A stretch of 64,000 nt of DNA, taken from assembly GCA_963838805.1 (NCBI GenBank), contig CAWISK010000010.1, forward strand, positions 372,001-436,000, read 5' to 3'. The position numbers and the translations under genes were made by a program. Each line of letters opens with the position of its first letter. The stretch's first letter is position 1. The notes under the pieces were generated by a model that was not told the DNA's origin, made no database searches, and was given only the letters and a program-made list of their open reading frames with translations. Source of the DNA: CAVRQM01 sp963838805 (GTDB taxonomy: Bacteria; Pseudomonadota; Alphaproteobacteria; Acetobacterales; Acetobacteraceae). Below, piece by piece: positions 40,932 to 51,383 of this stretch.

Positions 40932-41897
40932 TCACGCGAATATCGGCGCCCCGGCCACCGCACCCTGCTCGGCCGACACGCCGATCGGCCGTGCCGGCCG
41001 GTTCTGCCGCAGCGTCGCGGCACCGTCGGCCACCACCGCCCAGGCTGCCTGCGCCAGCGCCTTGCGGTCCGGGAAATGGCATGGGTCGAGCGGCGCGTGC
41101 AGCAGGACCGTGGCGCGCAGACCGCGATATTGCGCGAGATTCCAGACATGCCGGCCCAGGCTCATGTCGCCGTACCACGCGAAGACCGGCCGCGTCGCCC
41201 GCCCGGTCGGCAGATAGGCCAGCCGGTCATAGACCAGCGACACCGGCTGGATCAGCGGCGGCAGCCCGCCGCCGCCGGCCGGGCGTTCCGCGAGCGAGAA
41301 GAAGGCCGAGCGGAACGGCAGCACGCGCGAGCCGTCCGAGGACGTGCCCTCGGGGAACAGCACCAGATTGTCGCCCTGCGCCAGACGCGCCTGCATGTCC
41401 TGCCGCTCGCGCCCGGTGGTGGCGCGGTTGCGGGCCACGAACACGGTGCGGCCGAGGCGGGCCACGGTGCTGACGATCGGCCAGCGCGCGACCTCGGCCT
41501 TGGAGACGAAGCAGCCCTGCAACTGGCCGCCCAGCACCAGGATGTCGAGCCAGGAGGAATGGTTCGAGACGAACACAACCGGCCGCCCCGCGGCGCCTCG
41601 CCGCGCCGCGCGGCCGATGCAGCGCACGCGCACCCCCAGCAGCCGGCACATCGTGGCCCAGTAGAAGCGGGGAAAGCCCACCTTGGCGCGGCCGGGCAGC
41701 AGCAGCAGCACCGCCTGCACGATCACGGACATCAGGGTCCAGATCGTCACCGCGGCACCCCGCCGCGCCGCGCGCAGCGATCGCGACGGCCGGGCATTCG
41801 GGTTGATCGGCAGGAACAAATCGGCACCCGCTGCGTCCGATGGGCGCACCAGCAGCGGCGTCCGCTTCGGCTTGGGGCGCGTGGGCACGTCCTGCAT
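40932..41897 (-). CDS. plsC: 1-acyl-sn-glycerol-3-phosphate acyltransferase
   Basis: This membrane-bound lysophosphatidate acyltransferase makes phosphatidic acid. The catalytic HX4D is seen in VSNHSSWLDI near residue 118, the second motif in FVARNRATTG and motif III in LFPEGTSSDGSRVLPF near 180. One hydrophobic segment precedes it (AVTIWTLMSVIVQAVLLLL). There are about 321 residues from the ATG at 41897. A 186-bp gap to miaB contains no gene that I can see. Confidence 0.88.
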   Translation of the reverse strand: MQDVPTRPKPKRTPLLVRPSDAAGADLFLPINPNARPSRSLRAARRGAAVTIWTLMSVIVQAVLLLLPGRAKVGFPRFYWATMCRLLGVRVRCIGRAARRGAAGRPVVFVSNHSSWLDILVLGGQLQGCFVSKAEVARWPIVSTVARLGRTVFVARNRATTGRERQDMQARLAQGDNLVLFPEGTSSDGSRVLPFRSAFFSLAERPAGGGGLPPLIQPVSLVYDRLAYLPTGRATRPVFAWYGDMSLGRHVWNLAQYRGLRATVLLHAPLDPCHFPDRKALAQAAWAVVADGAATLRQNRPARPIGVSAEQGAVAGAPIFA

Positions 41898-42048
41898 GGG
41901 TGTTGACTTAGCCCGCCGCCCCGGGCCGGACAATGACAGCACAATGATGTTTGCCCGACCGTTGCGCGACACAAGGGGATCAACAGATCGCCAGCCCGGC
42001 GTGCCGGCCTGCCCCGCTGCTTGCTACTCCGCCCCGGTTCGCGGTTCT

Positions 42049-43962
42049 GTGACGGCGCATGTCCCGGGCCGACCCCCTCCTCTGGCGTTCGCAGGCCGGC
42101 CTGATCTGTGCGCTGTCCGCTTTGCGTCTGCGCTGTGGACGGCGTCGGCGCGCGCGGCCGACCCGCAGCCTTATGCCGTGACCATCAAGCCGACCGGCGA
42201 CGCGGGCCTGGACCAGGCGCTGCACGGTTCGGCCACCCTGATCAGCCTGGCCAAGACGGCGCCGGTCGGGCCGTTCGCGCTGGTCGCGCGCGCCCGTCGC
42301 GATGCCGGGCGCCTGACCACGGCGCTCGACAGCTACGGCTACTATCTCGGCAGCGTCACCATCAGCATCGACGGGCTGCCGATCGACGATCCATCCTTGC
42401 CCGCGAGGCTGGACGCGGCCGCGGCGGGCAAGCCGGTCCCGGTCGTCGTGACGCCGCACACCGGACCGCTGTTTCATGTCGGGCACGTGACGTTGCACGG
42501 CGACGTGCCGCCCGGCACGGAGGCGCACCTGGCCATCAAGCCCGGCGATCCCGCGCGGGCAGCGCCGGTGCTGGCCGCCGGACAGGCGCTGCAACAGGCG
42601 CTGCGCGAGCAGGGGCGGCCGCTGGCGACGGTCGCGGCCCCGGTCGCGACGCTGAACGTCGGCGCCAAGGCGCTCGACATCAGCTATCTGGTGAAGGCCG
42701 GCCCGGTCGCCGATATCGGTCCGATCGCCGTCAGCGGCGAGCGTCGGCTGCACGAAAGCTACATCCGCCGCCGGCTGATGTTGCATCAGGGCGAACGCTA
42801 CGATCCGCGCAAGATCGAGGCGGCGCGGCAGGATCTGGCCGCCGTGCCGGCGCTCGCCTCGGTACGCATCACCCAGCCCGACGCGCTCGATCCGCTGGGG
42901 CAGATGCCGCTATTCGTGCAGGTCGCCGAACGTCCGCTGCACGCGGTGGCTTTCGGGGCCGCCTGGTCCACCGACCAGGGTGGCAGCGTCACCGCGAGCT
43001 GGACGCACCGCAATCTGTTCGGCAACGCCGAAGTGCTGGTGCTGAGTGCCGCGGCCACCGAGCTTGGCGGCACCGCGACCAAGCAGCCCGGCTACAATGT
43101 CGGTGCGCTGCTCACCTTTCCGGACTGGTACGCGCGCGGGCAGAGCCTGGCGCTGAACGTGCAGGCGATCAAGGAATCGTTGCAGGCCTATGATCGCACC
43201 GCGGCGCTGGCCAGCGCCATCGTCACGCGCAAGCTCGATCCGGAATGGTCGGTGAGCGGCGGGGTGTCGTTCGAACAGGCGCGCATCACGCAGGAGGACG
43301 TGACGCGCGACTACACCTTGCCGCAGTTGCCGCTATCGGTGACCTATGACAGCACGCATTCGCTGTTCGATCCCGCGCACGGCATCAAGGCCACGCTCAG
43401 CCTCATGCCGACCTACAGCCTGGCCGGAGGCGACGGCGGCACGGGGCGCAACACGGCGTTCGTGATCGCCCAGCTCGCCGGCTCGACCTATTTCGATCTC
43501 GGCCGCTATCTGCTGGGGGAGACCTCCGGGCGCAGCATCCTGGCATTGCGCGGGCTGGTCGGCACGATCTCCGGCGCCAATGTGTTCGACATCCCGCCCG
43601 ACCAGCGCTTCTATGCCGGCGGCGGCGGCACCATTCGCGGCTGGCGCTATCAGTCCGTCGGCCCCACCTTCCCGGACGGCACGCCGCTCGGCGGCACGTC
43701 GATCGAGGTCGGCAGCGTCGAGTACCGCCAGCGTGTGCTGGGCCATTATGGTTTCGTGATGTTCGTCGACGCGGGCCAGGTCGGCAGTCGGGGCGCGCCG
43801 TTCCTGGGCGCCAACACCGTGCGCATCGGCGCCGGCGCCGGAATTCGCTACTACACCTCGATCGGCCCGATCCGCCTCGACGTTGCCGTGCCGGTGAACA
43901 AGGATCCCAGCATCAAGACGGATGCCGCCGAGATCTATATCGGCATCGGGCAGGCGTTCTGA
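42049..43962 (+). CDS. tamA: outer-membrane assembly protein TamA (Omp85/BamA family)
   Basis: This is the outer-membrane component of the TAM complex. Three POTRA-like repeats (for example LDSYGYYLGSVTISIDGLP; YIRRRLMLHQGERYDPRKIE) are followed by the bacterial surface antigen barrel. The Omp85 signature is seen in FYAGGGGTIRGWRYQSVGP near residue 525, and the final strand ends IYIGIGQAF. The signal peptide ends SALWTASARA-AD. The start is unsure: a GTG at 42049 is in frame, while an ATG at 42060 gives a better signal peptide but needs one indel near 42115. The stop overlaps tamB. Confidence 0.9.
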   Translation: MTAHVPGRPPPLAFAGRPDLCAVRFASALWTASARAADPQPYAVTIKPTGDAGLDQALHGSATLISLAKTAPVGPFALVARARRDAGRLTTALDSYGYYLGSVTISIDGLPIDDPSLPARLDAAAAGKPVPVVVTPHTGPLFHVGHVTLHGDVPPGTEAHLAIKPGDPARAAPVLAAGQALQQALREQGRPLATVAAPVATLNVGAKALDISYLVKAGPVADIGPIAVSGERRLHESYIRRRLMLHQGERYDPRKIEAARQDLAAVPALASVRITQPDALDPLGQMPLFVQVAERPLHAVAFGAAWSTDQGGSVTASWTHRNLFGNAEVLVLSAAATELGGTATKQPGYNVGALLTFPDWYARGQSLALNVQAIKESLQAYDRTAALASAIVTRKLDPEWSVSGGVSFEQARITQEDVTRDYTLPQLPLSVTYDSTHSLFDPAHGIKATLSLMPTYSLAGGDGGTGRNTAFVIAQLAGSTYFDLGRYLLGETSGRSILALRGLVGTISGANVFDIPPDQRFYAGGGGTIRGWRYQSVGPTFPDGTPLGGTSIEVGSVEYRQRVLGHYGFVMFVDAGQVGSRGAPFLGANTVRIGAGAGIRYYTSIGPIRLDVAVPVNKDPSIKTDAAEIYIGIGQAF

Positions 43963-46900
43963 TGCGCCGGCTCGCGCGATGGCTGCTTGGCATCCTGATC
44001 GTGCTGGTGCTGCTGCCGGTGGTCGCGGTGGCGCTGCTGCTGGCCGGGCTGAACACGCCGCCCGGGCGGCGGCTCGTGGCGCGCGAGTTCGCGTCCATCA
44101 CCAGCGGACAGATCGTGCTGATCGGCGTGCACGGCACGCTGCCCGGCGCGCTGCGCGCCGACCGCGTCGAATTGCGCGACGAGCACGGTACCTGGGCGGT
44201 GTTCCAGGATGCGGCGCTGGACTGGGCGCTCCCCGCCCTGCTCAGTGGCGACGCGCGCTTCACGCGCCTTGCCGCGCGCAGCGGCTCTCTGCTGCGCCTG
44301 CCGGTCAGCAGCAACAGCAGCGCGTCCACCTCGACCCGCTCCGGCGGTTCGCGGTTTCCGGTGCGTGTGGATTTCCAGGAGATCCATGTGGACCGGCTGG
44401 ACGTCCAGCCGGCGGTGGCGGGGGCAGCCACGTCGTTGACGCTGGACGGCTCGCTGCACGCGGTCTCGCTACGCGATGGCGAGCTCAATGCGCTGCTGCG
44501 CAGCATCGACAATACCGGATCGTATCATCTGCGCGGACATATCGACCCGGACGCGATCCGCGCCGCCCTGCATGTGGCGGAGACGCCGGGTGGGTTCGTG
44601 GCACGCGCGGCACATCTGCCGGATCTCGGCACGCTGTCGATCACGGCGGCGCTGGACGGGCCGTGGAATCGGGCCGGGACACAGCTTGCGGTCGCCGCGG
44701 GCCCGCTCGCGGCGGATGCGCACGGCACGCTCGATCTGCGCGGCGGGGCCGCCGATCTCGACGTCGCCGCGCGCGCGCCGAAGATGGCACCGGCGCCCGG
44801 CATCGCCTTTCAGGACGTGGCATTGAATGCGCACTTGCACGGCCCGTTCAGCTGCGCCGGACGCGACCGGCACGCTGCGCGTCGATGGGTTGCAGGCGTC
44901 CGGCGTGGGCGTGGGCCTTTTCCTGGCCGATCTCTCCGGCAATCGCGGCGCGGTGCGGCTGCATGCCACGGCCGAGGGGCTGCGCATTCCAGGCCCGAAA
45001 TCCGGACCTGCTCGCCGGCGATCCGCTCGTGCTGACGGCGGCGGTGACGCTCGACGATCCGCGCCGCCCGGTCAGCTTCACGGTGTCGCACAAGCTGCTG
45101 CATGTCACGGGCACCGCGCAGACCGCCGGCACGATGTCCGCGCGCGCGCACGTCGACGCACCCGATCTTGCCCCGTTTGCGGCTCTCGGCGGTACGGCGG
45201 CCGAGGGCGATGCGGCAATCGACCTGGTCGCGTCGCGGCCGGGCGGCAGTACGCAGAGTAGCACTGGACGGCACGATCGGCCTGAGCGCCGGGCCGGCGC
45301 CGGCCCCTGTCCTGATCGGGACGCAGGCGCGCATCGGCGCCACCGTGTCATTGCGCGACGGCGACATCGTGCTGTCGCGGCTGCTGCTCGACGGCAGCAA
45401 GCTGCGTGTCTCGGCCACTGGCCGCATGGCGGCGGGACGGCTCGATGCCACGGCCGATGCCACGCTGCCCGATCTGCATGCCGCGCAGCCGACGCTCTCC
45501 GGTCAGGCGAGCCTGCACGCCCACGCCGCGGGCACGATCGATGATCTGGCCGTGCAGGCGAGGCTCGCAGGGGATATCGCGACACGGGGCACCCCACCCG
45601 GGCATGTCGAGGCGACGATTGATGCGACCGGCCTGCCCGGCAACCCGGCCGGTCAGGTGCGGGCCGTCGGCACGCTGGACGGGTCGCCGCTCAGCCTGGC
45701 CGCCGATGTCAGCCGCGCCCCGGACGGCTCGGCGTCGGTGCGGATCGAGCGGGCCGACTGGAAGAGCGCCCATGCGGACGGCGCTCTGACGCTGGCGACC
45801 GGGGCCAGGCTGCCGACGGGCCAGATCAGGCTGCGCATGGCCCGGCTCGACGATCTGCGCCGGCTCACCGGGCAGGCGCTCACCGGCTCCTTCGATGCCG
45901 ATGTCGCCATCGAAGGAGCAGGGAGCGGCGAAGTGGTGCGGGCACGAGTCCGGGCCGACCACGCCGGCTTGCCGGGATCGGCAGCGGTCGCGCGGCTGGC
46001 GCTGGACGCGCGGGTGAGCGATCCGCTGGGTGCCATGCGGGTGGATGCGACGCTGGCCGCCGATGGGGTGCAGGCCGGCAGGATGACCGGGACCGCACGG
46101 GTGCAGCTCTCGGGGCCGCGCAATGCGCTCGCCATCCGCGCGCAGGCGAGCGGGCAGAATATCGCGGGCGGCCCGGCGCAGATGAGCACGCAGGCCACGC
46201 TCGACCTGCCCGCGAGCCGCATCGCAATCGCCTCCCTCCAGGCCACGGCGCGCGGCCAGACGATCCGCTTGCTGGCGCCGGCGCGGGTCTCGTTCGGCAG
46301 CACCGTGGCGGTGGACCGGCTGCGCCTGGGGCTGCGGCAGGCGGTGCTGGACGTTTCGGGGCGGCTCTCGCCCACGCTCGACCTCACCGCCAGCCTGCGC
46401 AACGTGACCGCCGATCTCGCGCGCATCGCCGATCCGAATGTGCAGGCGGATGGCGTGCTGAGTGCCGATGCGCGGCTGACCGGCACGCCGGCTCGGCCCT
46501 CCGGCACGATCCGCGTGGCGGCGCACGGGCTGCATCTGCGCCACGGCCCGGCGGCGGGGCTGCCGCCCGTGGCCATCACCGCCGATGCCCAGCTTTCCGG
46601 CCGTTCGGCCAGGATCGACGCGCATCTCGCGGCCGGGCGCAACCGGCTGGCGCGTGACCGGCACGGCGCCGATCGACCCCGCCTCTGCGATCAACCTGCG
46701 CGCGGCCGGGGGCGTGGACCTGACCCTGCTCGACCCGATCCTGTCCGCCGCCGGCCGCCGCGTGCGCGGGCAGGTGACGCTGGATGCGACGGTGACCGGC
46801 ACGCTCGCAGCGCCGCGCGCCAGCGGCTCGGCACGCCTCGCGGCCGGCGAGTTCCAGGATTTCGCCCAGGGCATCCATCTCACGGCGATGGACGGGCTGA

Positions 46901-47991
46901 TCGAGGCGGTGGGCGACCGGGTGCGGATCACCCGCTTCACCGGCCGTGCCGGCGACGGCACGATCTCGGCCAGCGGCAGCATCGGGCTCGCGCCACCGAT
47001 GCCGGTCGATCTGCGCCTCGTCATGCACCATGCGCGGCCGCTGGCACACGACCTGCTGACGGCGACGCTGGAGGCCGACCTGTCGCTGCGCGGCCAGGTG
47101 CAAGGACGGATGGACGCCGGCGGCAGGATCACCATCGATCGCGCCGATATCCAGGTGCCGGACAAGCTGCCGACCAGCGTCGCCGTGCTGGACGTGCGCC
47201 GTCCCGGCCAGAAGCCGCCGCCCCCGCCGTCGCCGCCGCCCGATATCGGACTCGATCTGACCGTGGACGCGCCGGGCCAGATCTTCGTGCGCGGGCGCGG
47301 CATCGACGCCGAGCTGCAAGGGCGGATGCATCTGGGCGGCACGGCCGCCGCCCCGGTGCCCTCGGGCGGTTTCCAGATGCGTCGGGGCAGCTTCAGCGCC
47401 GCCGGCCAGACGCTGACCTTCACCACCGGAAAGGTCTCGTTCGACGGCAGCGGCAAGTTCGACCCGCTGCTGGATTTCGTGGCCAGCAGCACCAGCGGCA
47501 ACGTCACCGCCAACCTCAATGTCGGCGGCTACGCGAGCGACCCGAAGATCACCCTGTCCTCGGTGCCCGAACTGCCGCAGGACGAGGTGCTGGCGCGGCT
47601 GCTGTTCGGCCGGTCCGCGGCCAGCCTGGGGCCTTTCCAACTGGCGCAGATCGCGGCGTCGCTGGCCCAGCTCACCGGCGCCTCGGGCGGCTTCGACCCG
47701 CTGGGCTCGGCGCGCAGGGCGCTGGGGCTCGACCGGCTGTCGGTGGGCGGCGGCTCGGCGGGCAACGGCGCCAGCGTCGAGGCCGGGCGCTACGTGGCGC
47801 CGGGGGTCTATGTCGGCGCCAAGCAGGCCACGTCCGGGGGCGGATCGCAGGCGCAGGTGCAGATCGACCTGTTCAAGGGGCTGAAGCTCGAAACCGATGT
47901 CGGCACCGGCGGCGGCAGCGCCACGGGCGCGGGGGCGAGCACCTCGTCGAACGGGACCGGGGTGGGGCTGACCTATCAGTTCGAGTATTGA
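43962..47991 (+). CDS. tamB: translocation/assembly module protein TamB (frameshifts near 44853, 45000, 45248, 46652)
   Basis: This is a large inner-membrane-anchored periplasmic bridge, about 1343 residues. There is an N-terminal membrane anchor (WLLGILIVLVLLPVVAVALL), then long repetitive beta-strand modules of the AsmA/RBG type (repeated LDATVTGTLAAPRASGS-like turns). The conserved C-terminal DUF490 domain has MRRGSFSAAGQTLTFTTGKV, LPQDEVLARLLFGRSAASLG and ends VGLTYQFEY. Four single-base indels break the frame, one in an AAA run at 45000 and one in a C/G run at 46652. It is coupled to tamA by TGATG. Role: lipid transport between membranes and autotransporter assembly. Confidence 0.9.
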
Positions 47992-48035
47992 GAGCGGCCT
48001 TGAATTGGACCAGGCAAAGGTCCGTTCTGACGCGC

Positions 48036-48298
48036 ATGGAAGTATCCGTCACCGACGCCAAGGCGCAGCTGACCGACCTCGTCCGGCAGGCCGAGGCAGG
48101 CGAGGACGTGGTGCTGACCCGCCACGGGCAGGCAGGTCGCGCGGCTGGTGCCGGTCAGGAAGACGGCTGCCGTCCGCAGAAATGGATGACGCTGCGTGCA
48201 AGGAGTGCAGGCGGAGCGCCGCGGCACACGCCCTGCCGGGTCCGTGCGCCGCACGCAGCCAGGATTTTCTGTATGACGAGGACGGTCTGCCGGCTTGA
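48036..48298 (+). CDS. type II antitoxin, Phd/YefM family (two compensating frameshifts)
   Basis: This is a small DNA-binding antitoxin of about 87 residues. The N-terminus MEVSVTDAKAQLTDLVRQAE is the Phd fold, followed by VVLTRHGQ and, one frame over, VARLVPVRKTAAVR. The C-terminal toxin-binding tail ends SQDFLYDEDGLPA, typical of Phd antitoxins paired with VapC. Breaks are near 48130 and 48178. Its stop overlaps the toxin start, the usual TA arrangement, and it probably represses its own promoter. Confidence 0.78.
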
Positions 48299-48682
48299 TC
48301 GTCGTCGATACGTCGGCGCTGATGGCAATCGCGCTGCAGGAGACCGGAGGCCGAACGCTGCCAGGCCGCTTTGGAGCCGAGCGGATAGCATGCATCATGT
48401 CCGCCGGCACTTTGGCCGAAGCGCTGATCGTCTCGCGCCGGCGCCGGTTTGGTCGCGAGATGGAGGGTCTTGTGGCGGCGTTTGACGATCGAAATCGTGC
48501 CTCTTACCGCTGCCGATTCGCGGCGGGCCGCCGAGGCGCATGACAGGTTCGGCAGAGGCATGCATCCGGCAGCGCTCAATCTGGGCGATTGCTTCGCCTA
48601 TGCGCTCGCCCGCCATCGCGGTTGCCCGCTGCTGTTCGTCGGCGACGGATTTTCCCGGACGGACATCACGCCGGCCGGCTGA
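48295..48682 (+). CDS. VapC-family PIN-domain toxin (frameshifts near 48345, 48375 and 48465)
   Basis: This is a PIN ribonuclease toxin of about 129 residues. The acidic active-site residues are recognisable: VVDTSALMAI (Asp5), TLAEALIVS (Glu), ALNLGDCFAYALAR (Asp) and LLFVGDGFSRTDI (Asp). The start is a TTG at 48295 overlapping the antitoxin stop. Several small indels disturb the middle, but the ends and all catalytic residues are present. A really inactivated toxin cannot be excluded. Confidence 0.78.
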
Positions 48683-48745
48683 CTACCCGCCTTGCACGCC
48701 CGCCATCGCTCCGTCATCGTCAGCCGCGCGGGGAGGACCGATCCG

Positions 48746-48913
48746 ATGCGCTGGCTGCTGCTGCTGCCGTTCCTGGGACTGCTCTGGGTGCCGCTGTATA
48801 ACGTGCGCGAGCCGGTGCTGTTCGGCTTCCCGTTCTTCTACTGGTACCAGCTGCTGTGGATCCCGGGCGCGATGCTGCTCACCTGGCTGGTCTGGCGGAG
48901 CGAGCGGCCGTGA
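48746..48913 (+). CDS. DUF3311 small membrane protein
   Basis: This is a 55-residue protein with two hydrophobic segments (LLLLPFLGLLWVPLYN; FFYWYQLLWIPGAMLLTWLV). The conserved PLYN and FPFFYWYQL are DUF3311 features. GGGGAGGA precedes the ATG by eight bases. Its stop overlaps the GTG of the symporter; DUF3311 proteins are usually encoded right before SSS-family monocarboxylate carriers. Confidence 0.88.
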   Translation: MRWLLLLPFLGLLWVPLYNVREPVLFGFPFFYWYQLLWIPGAMLLTWLVWRSERP

Positions 48914-50385
48914 GCGGGCGGATCGACTGGACGGCGCTCGCCGTCTTCCTGTTCTTCTTCCTGCTGATCAGTGTCATGGGCTTCGTCGCGGCACGCTGGA
49001 AGCGGCCGGCGACGCTGGCACATCTGGATGAATGGGGCCTGGGCGGGCGGCAATTCGGCACCTGGATCACCTGGTTCCTGCTCGGCGGCGATCTCTACAC
49101 CGCCTACACGATCATCGCCGTGCCGGCGCTGGTGTATGGCGCCGGCGCGTTCGGCTTCTTCGCCGTGCCCTACACGGTCATCGTCTATCCGCTGGTGTTC
49201 GTGACCATGCCGAGATTGTGGGAGGCGGCATCGCGCAAGGGTTACGTCACCGCATCGGACTACGTGCATGGCCGCTACGGCTCGCGCGCGCTGGAACTCG
49301 CGACCGCGATTACCGGCGTATTGGCGACCATGCCGTATATCGCGCTGCAACTGGTCGGCATGAAGGTGGTCATCAAGGCGCTGGGACTGCCGGGCGAGGC
49401 GTCGCTGGTGGCGGCGTTCGTGGTGCTGGCGCTGTTCACCTATTCCTCGGGCCTGCGCGCGCCGGCGCTGATCGCCTTCGTCAAGGACAGCATGATCTAC
49501 ATCATGGTGATCGCCGCGATCGTCTACATCCCGGCCAAGCTCGGCGGCTACGGGGCGATGTTCCAGGCGGCCGACGCCGCGTTTCACGCGCGCGGCGGTC
49601 CGGGCGGGCTGCTGCTCGCACCCGGCCAGACGCTGTTGTACTCGACGCTGGCTTTCGGCTCGGCGCTTGCCCTGTTCATGTATCCGCACACGCTGACCGG
49701 CGTGTTCGCCGCCCGCAGCGGCGAGATCATCAAGCGCAACGCGATGCTGCTGCCGCTCTATTCGATCATGCTGGGGCTGGTGGCGCTGATGGGCTTCATG
49801 GCGATCGCCGCCGGCATCAAGGTCGCGGATCGCAACGACGTGGTGCCGGCGCTGTTCGCACAGTCCTTTCCCGGCTGGTTCGCCGGATTCGCCTTCGCGG
49901 CGGTGGCGATCGGCGCCCTGGTGCCGGCCGCGATGATGTCGATCGGTGCCGCCAATCTGTTCACCCGCAATTTCTGGAAGGCCTATGTCAACCCGGCGGC
50001 GACGCCGGCGCAGGAGGCGTCGGTCGCAAAGGTCACGAGCCTCGTGGTGAAGCTCGGCGCGCTCGCGCTCGTGTTCCTGCCGACCGAATACGCGCTGAAT
50101 CTGCAATTGCTCGGCGGCATGTGGATCCTGCAGATCTTCCCGGCGGTGGTGTTCGGCCTGTTCACCGGCTGGTTCAAGGCACCCGCCCTTTTGGCCGGCT
50201 GGGCGGTGGGCTTCGCCGGCGGCTCCTGGCTGTTCTTCGTGGTCGATCACCTGAAGCCTGGGCACGTCCTGGTGCCGGGCTACAGCGTCTATACCGGGCT
50301 CCTGGCGCTGATCGCCAATATCGCGGTGGCCGTCGTGCTGTCGGCCGTGCTGCCGGCGCGGCGCCCGGCGGCAGCACTCGGCTGA
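48910..50385 (+). CDS. sodium:solute symporter, monocarboxylate permease-like (MctP type)
   Basis: This is a 491-residue SSS-family carrier with about 13 membrane helices. Characteristic stretches are LGGRQFGTWITWFLLGGDLY near residue 42 and TASDYVHGRYGSRALELATA near 115, with FGSALALFMYPHTLTGVFAA near 247. Together with the DUF3311 gene it resembles MctP of rhizobia, which carries short monocarboxylates. The GTG start at 48910 keeps the 4-nt coupling. Confidence 0.9.
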   Translation: MSGRIDWTALAVFLFFFLLISVMGFVAARWKRPATLAHLDEWGLGGRQFGTWITWFLLGGDLYTAYTIIAVPALVYGAGAFGFFAVPYTVIVYPLVFVTMPRLWEAASRKGYVTASDYVHGRYGSRALELATAITGVLATMPYIALQLVGMKVVIKALGLPGEASLVAAFVVLALFTYSSGLRAPALIAFVKDSMIYIMVIAAIVYIPAKLGGYGAMFQAADAAFHARGGPGGLLLAPGQTLLYSTLAFGSALALFMYPHTLTGVFAARSGEIIKRNAMLLPLYSIMLGLVALMGFMAIAAGIKVADRNDVVPALFAQSFPGWFAGFAFAAVAIGALVPAAMMSIGAANLFTRNFWKAYVNPAATPAQEASVAKVTSLVVKLGALALVFLPTEYALNLQLLGGMWILQIFPAVVFGLFTGWFKAPALLAGWAVGFAGGSWLFFVVDHLKPGHVLVPGYSVYTGLLALIANIAVAVVLSAVLPARRPAAALG

Positions 50386-50438
50386 TCCCGGCAAGGAGCG
50401 GAGTGCCGGCCGGGCGCCCGCGCCCTACATCGGACGGC

Positions 50439-51383
50439 ATGGCACGAGGGCAGGCGATGCGCGGCACGGAAAAAATCGAGACGGCCGATTGGGCCGTACT
50501 GGGCGTGCTGTCGGTGGTCTGGGGCGGCTCGTTCCTGTTCTACCGCGTGCTGGCGTTTCAGGTGCCGCCGTTCACCACCGTCTTCTCCCGCTGCGCCATC
50601 GGTGCCGTGGCGCTCGCGGTGTTCGTGGCGCTGCGCGGTGCCGCACCGCTGCCGCCGGTCCGGTTGTGGCCGCGCTTCCTGCTGCTGGGCCTCATCAACA
50701 ACGTGCTGCCGTTCACCGGCTTCGCCTGGGGCGAGACGCGCGTCTCCGGCGGGACGGCGGCGATCCTGAACGCCATGACGCCGATCTTCACGGTCCTGGT
50801 GACGGGATTGCTGCTGCGCACCGAGCGGCTGACCGGCGGGCGCATCGCCGGGATCGCGTGCGGCTTCGCCGGGGTCGCGGTGCTGGTCGGGCCGCACGCG
50901 CTGCTGGGCCAGGATCTGCTGGGGCAGGCCGCCTGCCTGGGGGCCGCGCTGTCGTATGCGTTCGGCGTGCCCTATGCGCGCAGCATCCGCGGCGTGGCGG
51001 CGCCGCAGATGGCGGTGGGCCAGCTCGCCGCGTCCTCGGCGATCATGCTGCCGCTGTGGCTGGCCGTGGATCGTCCCTGGACGCTGGCCGCCCCCTCGCC
51101 CGCCGGCTGGGGTGCCATGCTGGGCCTCGCGCTGCTCAGCACCGGCTTCGCCTATCTGCTGTTCTTCCGGCTGCTGGCGCGCATCGGCGCCACCAATCTG
51201 GTGCTGGTGACGTTCCTGGTGCCGATCTCCGCCCTGCTGCTGGACGCGGCGGTGCTGGGCGAGCGGATCGGCCCGTCCGCCATCGCCGGCATGGTGCTGA
51301 TCGCCTTGGGCCTCGCCTGCATCGACGGCAGGCTGCTGCGGTCAGTACGGCGCGGAGACCTCGCCAAGCTCGACATACACTGA
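50439..51383 (+). CDS. EamA/DMT-family transporter
   Basis: This is a ten-helix drug/metabolite carrier of 314 residues with two EamA repeats (VWGGSFLFYRVLAFQVPPFT near residue 25; FLVPISALLLDAAVLGERIG near 262). Starts at 50439 and 50457 are both possible; GAGGGCAGG lies before the second. It ends 42 nt inside the convergent aldehyde dehydrogenase gene, an unusually deep 3' overlap. The substrate is unknown. Confidence 0.86.
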   Translation: MARGQAMRGTEKIETADWAVLGVLSVVWGGSFLFYRVLAFQVPPFTTVFSRCAIGAVALAVFVALRGAAPLPPVRLWPRFLLLGLINNVLPFTGFAWGETRVSGGTAAILNAMTPIFTVLVTGLLLRTERLTGGRIAGIACGFAGVAVLVGPHALLGQDLLGQAACLGAALSYAFGVPYARSIRGVAAPQMAVGQLAASSAIMLPLWLAVDRPWTLAAPSPAGWGAMLGLALLSTGFAYLLFFRLLARIGATNLVLVTFLVPISALLLDAAVLGERIGPSAIAGMVLIALGLACIDGRLLRSVRRGDLAKLDIH

